Below, one piece after another: positions 1 through 4,814 of a DNA stretch of 8,279 nucleotides (position 1 is the stretch's first letter; every line of letters begins with the position of its first letter). A program made the position numbers and the translations under genes. The stretch spans positions 1 through 8,279 of the forward strand of contig JALSSG010000211.1 in NCBI GenBank assembly GCA_026984355.1, given 5' to 3'. A model generated the notes under the pieces. That model searched no databases, had not been told where the DNA came from, and was given only the letters and a program-made list of their open reading frames with translations. This DNA is from Hydrogenothermaceae bacterium. Lineage in GTDB: Bacteria; Aquificota; Aquificia; Aquificales; Hydrogenothermaceae.

Positions 1-326
1 TATCAAAAATAAGGTCTTTAAGCACTTTTATGTTTCCTGCAGGCTCCACTGTAAGCGTATCTGTTTCAAACTGTTCAAGAAGTTTTGTTATCTGCTCTTT
101 ACACGCTAACTTAGCATGTCCATTTATTCTCACTGCACAGGAACCACATATAGCAGCCCTACAGTTATATCTAAAAGATACAGAGGGGTCTTGTTCTTCT
201 TTTACTTTAAACAAAGCAGCAAGAACAGTCATTCCCTTTTCTACTGGTAAAGTATAGGTTTCATATCTTGGTTCATCATCTTTTGTAGGGTCATATCTAA
301 AAATTCTGAGGTTAAATTTTTCCATG
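1..326 (-). CDS. sdhB: Succinate dehydrogenase/fumarate reductase iron-sulfur subunit, N-terminal part (partial)
   Basis: The first 108 residues are visible, starting at the ATG complementary to 324-326 and running off the left edge. They form the plant-type [2Fe-2S] ferredoxin domain of SdhB/FrdB. Cysteines 55, 60, 63 and 75 lie in the motif NCRAAICGSC followed by LAC, which binds the 2Fe-2S cluster. The C-terminal domain with the 4Fe-4S and 3Fe-4S clusters lies outside the window. In the family this subunit passes electrons between the flavoprotein and the membrane quinone site; in organisms using the reductive TCA cycle it may run as fumarate reductase. Sequence alone does not tell SdhB from FrdB. 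An AGAGGT ribosome site lies about 10 nt upstream of the ATG. The family call is firm; the direction of the reaction is not. Confidence 0.93.
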
Positions 327-490
327 ACTTACCTACCTCTTAACTAAATTAAAAAAACATTTAAAAAACATATCATATATTTACATAATTATTCAATATC
401 AGATAATAGCAATATACCTTATAGATTTTTAATTTTCAGATACTTATAATTATCTAACAAAATAACAAAATAGTAAGGGTCGCCAATAAA
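327..490. promoter_or_regulatory. Divergent AT-rich intergenic region with rightward promoter
   Basis: This gap separates two divergent genes. On the plus strand a perfect TATAAT lies at 446-451, giving an expected leader of roughly 33 nt for the gene at 491; the -35 (TAGATT at 423-428, 17 nt spacer) is poor. On the minus strand several AT-rich boxes, including TTGAAT near 391-397, could serve the iron-sulfur subunit gene, but none stands out. TCAGATA occurs twice (400-406 and 437-443), and AGATAAT (402-408) is inverted as ATTATCT (450-456) over the -10 box. I see no hairpin terminator and no other gene. Confidence 0.4.
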
Positions 491-748
491 ATGGATGGAA
501 AAGTAAAGAAAACATATGTATTTAGTAAAGGTACAGCAGAACGCCTTGACAGGTTAAAGTTATCTCTTGGTAAAAGTGAGACACAAATAATATCAGAAGC
601 ACTAATATGTCTTGAAAGACAAACAAATAGGGAGAAAGAGTTTAAAGATAACTTAGAACTACTTGTGTCAAAAATAGAAAATTTAAGCTTTAAGCTTGGA
701 AGATATGAAGAAAAAATAAAACAGCTTGAAGAAAAACTAAAAAATTAA
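491..748 (+). CDS. Ribbon-helix-helix-like DNA-binding protein with coiled-coil tail
   Basis: This 85-residue protein begins with a basic beta strand (KKTYVF, residues 6-11). Two predicted helices follow (about 14-25 and 28-45), the spacing of the ribbon-helix-helix fold used by small dimeric CopG/Arc-type regulators. Residues about 48-85 are highly charged with heptad-like hydrophobics and probably form a coiled coil that helps oligomerisation. ATG is preceded by GTAAGGG at 473-479. It is the first gene of a plus-strand run, with a 41-nt gap to the radC-like gene and no terminator between, so co-transcription and autoregulation are plausible. It is not an obvious antitoxin: no toxin-like gene follows directly. 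The fold assignment is by pattern only and the regulated target is unknown. Confidence 0.6.
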   Translation: MDGKVKKTYVFSKGTAERLDRLKLSLGKSETQIISEALICLERQTNREKEFKDNLELLVSKIENLSFKLGRYEEKIKQLEEKLKN

Positions 749-789
749 CATTTTGTAATTATTATTAAACAAACAGAGAAAAAAATTTA

Positions 790-1479
790 ATGAAATTTGA
801 AAAGTATATATATAAGAAAAAGATAAAAGAACTTCCTGAAGAACTTTTACCAAGAGAAAAAGCTTTAAAGTATGGAATAGATTCATTAACAGATAATGAA
901 CTTTTAGCCCTATCTATCGGACAGGGGATTAAAGGTTTAAATGTTTTAGGTTTAGCAGATAAAATTCTGAAAAACAGGTCTTTGAAAGAGTTAAGAAATA
1001 TAACTTTAGAAGATTTAATCTCTATAAAAGGTATAGGAAAAGCTAAAGCATTACAAATCCTTGCTATATTTGAAATTGCAAAGAGAATGGAAGAAGAACA
1101 GGAAAGTATTATATTTAATAATCCTGAAGATGTGTATCAATTTGTAAAAGAACTATCAAAGGAAAGACAGGAAAAGTTATTAGCTATATATACAAATACC
1201 ATGAACCAGCTACTTGGAAAAGAAACCATAGCTATAGGTTCCTTAAATGTTTTAAATGCTATGCCAAGAGATATATTTTTTCCTGCTATAAATCTAAATG
1301 CTTATGGAATTATTCTTATACATAATCATCCAAATGGTTTACCTGAACCATCAAAAGAAGATATAGAATTTACAAAAAATATAAAAAATCTTGCAATAAA
1401 CTTAGGTTTTGAGCTCCTAGACCACATCATAATTGGTAAAAAAGGATATTTTAGTTTTAGCAGTAAAGGTCTATTATGA
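790..1479 (+). CDS. radC: RadC family JAB-domain protein
   Basis: At 229 residues this has the normal length and order of RadC. The N-terminal segment (residues about 20-50, PREKALKYG...LTDNELLALSIG) and a helix-hairpin-helix (about 72-97, ISIKGIGKAKALQI) precede a C-terminal JAB1/MPN+ metalloprotease-like domain. The JAMM signature is intact: His178, His180 and Asp191 in HNHPNGLPEPSKED, followed by the typical LLDHIIIG. The family was once called a DNA repair protein, but its role is unresolved, and no in vivo substrate can be named from sequence. The ribosome site is weak (AGAGAAAA, A-rich). The last codons overlap the next gene by 4 nt (ATGA at 1476-1479), implying translational coupling to an exported protein, which is an odd partner for a DNA-associated protein. 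Confidence 0.92.
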   Translation: MKFEKYIYKKKIKELPEELLPREKALKYGIDSLTDNELLALSIGQGIKGLNVLGLADKILKNRSLKELRNITLEDLISIKGIGKAKALQILAIFEIAKRMEEEQESIIFNNPEDVYQFVKELSKERQEKLLAIYTNTMNQLLGKETIAIGSLNVLNAMPRDIFFPAINLNAYGIILIHNHPNGLPEPSKEDIEFTKNIKNLAINLGFELLDHIIIGKKGYFSFSSKGLL

Positions 1480-1973
1480 AATATATTTTACTGATTTTGC
1501 TTGTAATATCAGGTATATCCTTTCCTCAGGAAGATAATAATGACCTTAGGAATGATGCAAAAGAGTATCTTGCATCTGTAGTACCTCCTTATAACTCTGT
1601 CTATTTTGCAGGTTATGAAGTTGGCCTTGTTTTACAAGAAATATCGCAGATAAATTGGAAAAATAACGAGAATTTTAAGATTCTAGCAAGGTATTATGCA
1701 AATCTTTACATTAAAAAATCTGCCTGTTTTGATGCAGTGTACTATAAAAAAAAGGGATTTTCATTTGGAGAAAGAGAAAACTTAAGAAATATAAAAACTA
1801 CACTAAAAGCTCTTATGTTTGATACAGGAGAAAAATACAAAAGATTTGTAAAGTTTAATCAACTACTTAGTGGATATACGTACTCTGTAATCGTTGTAAA
1901 CCAAGAAAACATAGATAAAATTATTTCAAAATACTGCTCAAAAGGGGTAAAAGATTATCTTAAAACTGAATAA
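1476..1973 (+). CDS. Small exported protein of unknown function
   Basis: I do not recognise this 165-residue protein. It starts with a short positive N-terminus and a hydrophobic stretch (MKYILLILLVISGISF), a likely Sec signal peptide cleaved near residues 16-18 or kept as an anchor. There is no lipobox. The mature part is mixed helical and rich in Tyr, Lys and Asn. It has only two cysteines (84 and 154), which could pair in an oxidising periplasm. No catalytic motif is evident. Translation is coupled to radC through the ATGA overlap. Its 3' end overlaps the start region of the following lipoprotein-like hydrolase, so the two envelope proteins are probably made together and may act together. 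That partnership is inferred from position only. Confidence 0.72.
   Translation: MKYILLILLVISGISFPQEDNNDLRNDAKEYLASVVPPYNSVYFAGYEVGLVLQEISQINWKNNENFKILARYYANLYIKKSACFDAVYYKKKGFSFGERENLRNIKTTLKALMFDTGEKYKRFVKFNQLLSGYTYSVIVVNQENIDKIISKYCSKGVKDYLKTE
1941..1948 (+). promoter_or_regulatory. Ribosome binding site supporting an AUU start
   Basis: AAAGGGGT lies inside the end of the upstream gene. It matches the AAGGGG sites in front of fbp (2816-2823) and E1 alpha (minus strand, near 8008-8013). The distance from GGGG to ATT at 1954 is 6 nt, identical to the distance from GGGG to ATG in the E1 alpha gene. No canonical start codon follows it at a workable distance in any frame, so it points to an AUU (or AUC at 1957) start for the hydrolase. 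Confidence 0.45.
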
Positions 1974-2790
1974 CTTATTAAAGCTTTTTATACTGGTACT
2001 GGCTTTTATACAATTTTCATGTAATAACAAAGAAGATTACGAAAAATTTAGAATTTATTATATAAATGGCATGTCTGTTGATTTTATGGAAGCAGTAGAA
2101 GACAAAAAAGAGCTTTATCAGGCTCTTATTGAATATAGAGACAAAAATCCAGAAGTTAAAGAACTATACTCATTATCAGAAGATAGTGTAAAACTAGCTT
2201 ATAATTATGATGAGGAACTTTATCTTGAGTTTTTTGAAGTTTTTTCTCAAAAAAATCTTGATACTTTTACTTTTTTTGTTTTTTTATCTGGAAAGATGCC
2301 TATGCCAGATTGGTTTAAGGATATGTATAGAAGTTTGATAGTAGAAAATACACTTAAATTTGTAGGAGAAACAGTAAAAATAGCTGATGACGATGTAAGA
2401 GAACATATAAATATGTATAGAAAAGACCTATCTGATGGATATAAAGTTATTCTTTTAGGTCATTCTCAAGGAAATTTTTATGCTAATTTTGAGTATGATA
2501 TTTTAAGCAGTGATTCTGTTGGAGTTGTTTCTGTAGCTACACCAGCTGATAGGGTTGGTGATGGTAGTGAGCATTATACTACCTTTTATGAAGATGTAAT
2601 TATACATGCAGTAAGGTTTTTATATCCTGAAAGCTATCTGTATTTGCCTCCAAATATGCATGCTCAAAGATGTGGAGATATTGACTGTCATTCATTTAGA
2701 AGTACGTACATGCATCCTGGAAATGAAAGTAGAGAAAAAATTATACAGGACATAATAGAAGTTATAAGAGAATTAAAAAAGCCAGATTGA
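1954..2790 (+). CDS. Putative lipoprotein alpha/beta-hydrolase (lipase-like), non-canonical start
   Basis: From the internal ATG at 2071 the frame gives 239 residues, but it stays open upstream to 1951. The upstream part encodes a signal peptide ending FIQFSC, resembling a lipoprotein signal with the Cys encoded at 2020-2022, then KFRIYYINGM, the expected first beta strand and oxyanion-hole region of an alpha/beta hydrolase. No ATG, GTG or TTG occurs in frame between 1951 and 2071. AAAGGGG (1941-1947) sits 6 nt before an ATT at 1954, which gives 278 residues; ATC at 1957 and CTG at 1966 are alternatives. Counting from the ATG at 2071, the nucleophile elbow is GHSQG with Ser132, and His207 in CHSFRSTYMHPG is a likely catalytic histidine. 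The substrate (ester or lipid) is unknown. A sequencing error or a decayed start cannot be excluded. Confidence 0.7.
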   Translation: MILKLNNLLKLFILVLAFIQFSCNNKEDYEKFRIYYINGMSVDFMEAVEDKKELYQALIEYRDKNPEVKELYSLSEDSVKLAYNYDEELYLEFFEVFSQKNLDTFTFFVFLSGKMPMPDWFKDMYRSLIVENTLKFVGETVKIADDDVREHINMYRKDLSDGYKVILLGHSQGNFYANFEYDILSSDSVGVVSVATPADRVGDGSEHYTTFYEDVIIHAVRFLYPESYLYLPPNMHAQRCGDIDCHSFRSTYMHPGNESREKIIQDIIEVIRELKKPD

Positions 2791-2796
2791 TATAAT
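2788..2796 (+). promoter_or_regulatory. Extended -10 promoter for fbp-crcB
   Basis: TGATATAAT joins the hydrolase stop codon (TGA) to a perfect TATAAT, giving the extended -10 form TGnTATAAT. No convincing -35 lies 16-18 nt upstream, which extended -10 promoters can do without. Initiation would fall near 2803, with a leader of about 28 nt before the fbp ATG. In DNA this AT-rich, chance matches are common. Confidence 0.4.
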
Positions 2797-2830
2797 TTTT
2801 TTGTAATAAACAATTAAAGGGGGAATATTT

Positions 2831-3796
2831 ATGGCAGAAATTGGTATGGATTTAAACAGATTTATCTTAGAAGAAGAAAGAAAACACCCACAGGCTACAG
2901 GTTCACTGTCTATAGCTTTAACTGCTATAGAAACAGCAACAAAAATAATAGCATCACATGTAAGACAGGCAGGATTGGTTGATATTCTTGGGAAAACTGG
3001 AAAAGTAAATGTACAAGGTGAAGAAGTTCAAAAGTTAGATGAACTTGCAAATGAAATTATGATAGAACATTTATCAGATAGTGGTGAGTTTTTTGCACTG
3101 TCATCTGAAGAAATGGAAGAGCCAATATTCCCAGAAAAAGGAAAAAATGGCAAATATATAATATCTTTTGACCCGTTAGATGGTTCTTCTAATATAGATG
3201 TGAATGTAAGTATAGGTACTATCTTTTCAATACACAAAAAGGTCAAAGCAACAGTAGAAGACTTTTTTCAGGAAGGATATAAACAGGTGGCAGCAGGTTA
3301 TGTTATATATGGTTCTTCAACTATGCTAGTATATTCAACAGGAAATGGAGTAAATGGATTTACTTTAGACCCATCTGTAGGGACGTTTTTGTTATCCCAT
3401 CCTAATATGAAGATACCAGAAAAAGGAAAGATATACTCAATAAATGAAGCTAACGCAAAAAAATGGATTGACAAAGGCCTTGTTGATTTTATAGAAAGCT
3501 TAAAAGAAAAAGGTTATACAACAAGATATATAGGTTCTATGGTTGCAGATGTTCATAGAACATTAATAAAAGGTGGAATTTTTGCCTATCCTGCAGACAA
3601 AAAAAATCCAAATGGTAAATTAAGACTTCTCTATGAAGCTTCTCCTATGGCTTTTTTAATAAACCAGGCTGGAGGTATGGCTACTACAGGAAAAGAAGAT
3701 ATACTTAAAGTCAAACCTGAAAACATACACCAAAGAGTACCAGTCTTTTTAGGAAGCAAAACAGAAATTCAAGAACTTTTAACTTATATAAGTTAG
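2831..3796 (+). CDS. fbp: Fructose-1,6-bisphosphatase, class I
   Basis: This 321-residue protein is full length for class I FBPase, which hydrolyses fructose 1,6-bisphosphate to fructose 6-phosphate and phosphate, the committed gluconeogenic step, in the cytoplasm. Metal-binding and catalytic motifs are present: SSEEMEEP (Glu93/Glu94), FDPLDGSSNID (Asp114, Asp117) and the C-terminal signature GKLRLLYEASPMAF with Lys263 and Glu269. The conserved N-terminal loop GKVNVQGEEVQKLD is also intact. AAAGGGGGA at 2816-2824 is a strong ribosome site 7 nt from the ATG. The neighbour 2 nt downstream is a fluoride channel gene, so the two should be co-translated. In an autotroph this enzyme would feed carbon from CO2 fixation into sugars. 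The identification is firm. Confidence 0.97.
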   Translation: MAEIGMDLNRFILEEERKHPQATGSLSIALTAIETATKIIASHVRQAGLVDILGKTGKVNVQGEEVQKLDELANEIMIEHLSDSGEFFALSSEEMEEPIFPEKGKNGKYIISFDPLDGSSNIDVNVSIGTIFSIHKKVKATVEDFFQEGYKQVAAGYVIYGSSTMLVYSTGNGVNGFTLDPSVGTFLLSHPNMKIPEKGKIYSINEANAKKWIDKGLVDFIESLKEKGYTTRYIGSMVADVHRTLIKGGIFAYPADKKNPNGKLRLLYEASPMAFLINQAGGMATTGKEDILKVKPENIHQRVPVFLGSKTEIQELLTYIS

Positions 3797-3798
3797 AA

Positions 3799-4173
3799 AT
3801 GGAACTTATTTTTATCGCTATTGGAGGAGCTTTTGGAGCTATCTCCCGTTATCTTGTTGTAAGGTTATCAGCACAGATATTTGGAACAGATTTCCCTTAT
3901 GGGACTCTTATTGTTAATACGTTAGGTTCATTTATACTTGTGTTTTTTATGATTTTGTCATTAGAGAAGCTATCAATAGACCCTTTATGGAGACTTTTTA
4001 TTGGAGTTGGATTTTTAGGCGCTTTTACTACATTTTCTTCCTTTTCATATGAAACTATATCTTTATTTCAGGATGGAGAGATTTTTAAAGGAATAGTAAA
4101 TATAGTTATAAATAATCTTTTTTCTTTAACAGCTGGAATTCTTGGATTGATTTTGGGAAGACTTATAGCTTAA
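3799..4173 (+). CDS. crcB: CrcB/Fluc fluoride ion channel
   Basis: This 124-residue protein has the four-helix membrane topology and length of single-domain Fluc channels, which work as antiparallel dimers in the inner membrane and let toxic fluoride leave the cell. Family motifs are all present: GGAFGAISRY (residues 9-18), GTLIVNTLGSF (35-45, with Asn40) and GFLGAFTTFSSFS (71-83), carrying the phenylalanines and the TTFS segment that line the pore and the central Na+ site. The ATG follows the fbp stop by 2 nt and has no clear ribosome site of its own, so translation probably depends on ribosomes finishing fbp. No fluoride riboswitch is apparent upstream. The stop codon lies 1 nt from the convergent SRP RNA gene. 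Confidence 0.95.
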   Translation: MELIFIAIGGAFGAISRYLVVRLSAQIFGTDFPYGTLIVNTLGSFILVFFMILSLEKLSIDPLWRLFIGVGFLGAFTTFSSFSYETISLFQDGEIFKGIVNIVINNLFSLTAGILGLILGRLIA

Positions 4174-4174
4174 A

Positions 4175-4267
4175 CCGGGCACCCCCATCCGGCGTAGGGA
4201 ACAAGGCTTACCGTTGCTCCCTTCCGGGCCTGGCGGGGTTCACCTGTCCCTACCCGGTGGGACCCGG
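4175..4267 (-). ncRNA. ffs: Bacterial small signal recognition particle RNA (4.5S RNA)
   Basis: Read on the minus strand, this segment carries the near-universal SRP domain IV core GGTGAACCCCGCCAGG, CCGGAAGGGAGCA and CGGTAAGC. That core includes the GGAA tetraloop and the asymmetric loop that bind the M domain of Ffh. The flanks pair into one long rod: CCGGG with CCCGG at the ends, then CCGG with CCGG and GTAGGG with CCCTAC. The ends given are the limits of this pairing, 93 nt; the true transcript may extend a few bases each way. It is about 70% GC in a very AT-rich region. It lies 43 nt downstream of tRNA-Ser on the same strand and converges on crcB. Confidence 0.95.
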
Positions 4268-4274
4268 AATATTT

Positions 4275-4302
4275 AATCTAACTCTTTTTAATATTTTATC
4301 AA
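4275..4302 (-). promoter_or_regulatory. Candidate promoter of the SRP RNA gene
   Basis: On the minus strand TTGATA (4302-4297) is followed after 16 nt by TAGATT (4280-4275). This places the start of transcription about 7 nt further on, at 4268-4267, exactly where the SRP RNA helix begins. The match to a sigma-70 -10 box is only 4 of 6, so read-through from the tRNA is the alternative. Confidence 0.4.
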
Positions 4303-4310
4303 GTTCTAAA

Positions 4311-4399
4311 CGGATGGGGAGGGATTCGAACCCTCGGTACCGGTAACCCGGTACACAGCATTTCCAGTGCTGCGCCTTCGTCCGCTCGGCCACCCATCC
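4311..4399 (-). tRNA. tRNA-Ser (anticodon GGA)
   Basis: The minus strand folds as an 89-nt class II tRNA. The acceptor stem pairs GGATGGG with CCCATCC, the T arm is GAGGG-TTCGAAT-CCCTC, and the anticodon arm CAGCA-CTGGAAA-TGCTG carries GGA at 4363-4365. The long GC-rich variable arm (TGTACCGGGTTACCGGTACC region) and the G at the discriminator position are both serine identity features. It reads UCC and UCU codons. The 3' CCA is not encoded (TTT follows the discriminator), so it must be added by a CCA-adding enzyme. Confidence 0.96.
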
Positions 4400-4412
4400 A
4401 CATTAAAGAAAA

Positions 4413-4440
4413 AATATATCCTATTTTAGCATTTATTCAA
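4413..4440 (-). promoter_or_regulatory. Promoter of tRNA-Ser
   Basis: On the minus strand TTGAAT (4440-4435) and TATATT (4418-4413) are 16 nt apart, matching sigma-70 boxes at 4 of 6 and 5 of 6 positions. Initiation would fall near 4406, about 7 nt before the mature tRNA 5' end. The -35 box overlaps the stop codon of the upstream HEPN-like gene. There is no hairpin terminator between that gene and the tRNA, so read-through from the E1-E2 operon is also possible. Confidence 0.5.
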
Positions 4441-4814
4441 AAAACTGGAATTTCATCTAAAACAAACTCTTTTAATTGTTTTACAGCATTTAAAAATGAT
4501 TCTGGCCTTTTTTCATACACTGTGCTTGATGCACAACCACCTTCATATGGGACAAATGCAAGTTCTAAAAGTTCATCTTTAAAATCTGGAAATCTTATAG
4601 TGGTTTCTTCCTCTATTTTTTCTATAAGTAAGTCTATATAATCTTGTTCAGGAAATTTAATTCCATAGTAGGACATTATAGCTTTTAAAAACTTTTCAAC
4701 AGAAGTCTGTATGAGGTAAAAATTAAAACCTTCATCTTTAGGATTTTTAACAGAGTTTTCTGCTTCTTCAAGAAAAGAAACTCCCTCAATAAAGTAATCT
4801 TTATAATCTTTCAT
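4437..4814 (-). CDS. HEPN-like domain protein coupled to the E2 gene
   Basis: This 125-residue, apparently all-helical protein resembles HEPN domains: an early helix, then NFYLIQTSVEKFLKAIMSYYGIKF (residues 31-54), matching the typical helix with a Q-x-x-E-K-x-L-K-A core, and a final helix in SFLNAVKQLKEFV (106-118). The R-x4-6-H motif of HEPN ribonucleases is absent, and the protein contains no histidine at all. RNase or toxin activity is therefore unlikely; a binding or adaptor role is more plausible. No nucleotidyltransferase partner is adjacent. It is the last gene of the 2-oxoacid dehydrogenase operon: its ATG overlaps the E2 stop by 4 nt and GAGGT lies 3 nt upstream of it. That suggests tuned co-expression with the complex. 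The fold call is by pattern; the function is unknown. Confidence 0.6.
   Translation of the reverse strand: MKDYKDYFIEGVSFLEEAENSVKNPKDEGFNFYLIQTSVEKFLKAIMSYYGIKFPEQDYIDLLIEKIEEETTIRFPDFKDELLELAFVPYEGGCASSTVYEKRPESFLNAVKQLKEFVLDEIPVF

Noticed and set aside
30..257. Plus-strand open frame of 75 codons opposite the iron-sulfur subunit
   Set aside because: The minus-strand reading gives an intact 2Fe-2S ferredoxin motif; the plus frame is its antisense shadow and has no recognisable features.
491..748. Antitoxin role for the ribbon-helix-helix protein
   Set aside because: The next gene is a RadC-family protein, not a toxin, and the coiled-coil tail is not a typical toxin-neutralising extension.
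2797..2802. T-run after the hydrolase gene as an intrinsic terminator
   Set aside because: There is no GC-rich hairpin before the T-run; it reads better as sequence just downstream of a -10 box.
2791..2830. Fluoride riboswitch controlling fbp-crcB
   Set aside because: The 40-nt gap is too short and too AT-rich to hold the aptamer, and I see no pseudoknot-forming segments.
3028..3246. Minus-strand open frame inside fbp
   Set aside because: It lies wholly antisense to the conserved FBPase core and has no ribosome site or family resemblance.
4437..4814. HEPN ribonuclease toxin of a toxin-antitoxin or defence pair
   Set aside because: The R-x4-6-H motif is missing, there is no histidine in the protein, and no nucleotidyltransferase or antitoxin is adjacent.
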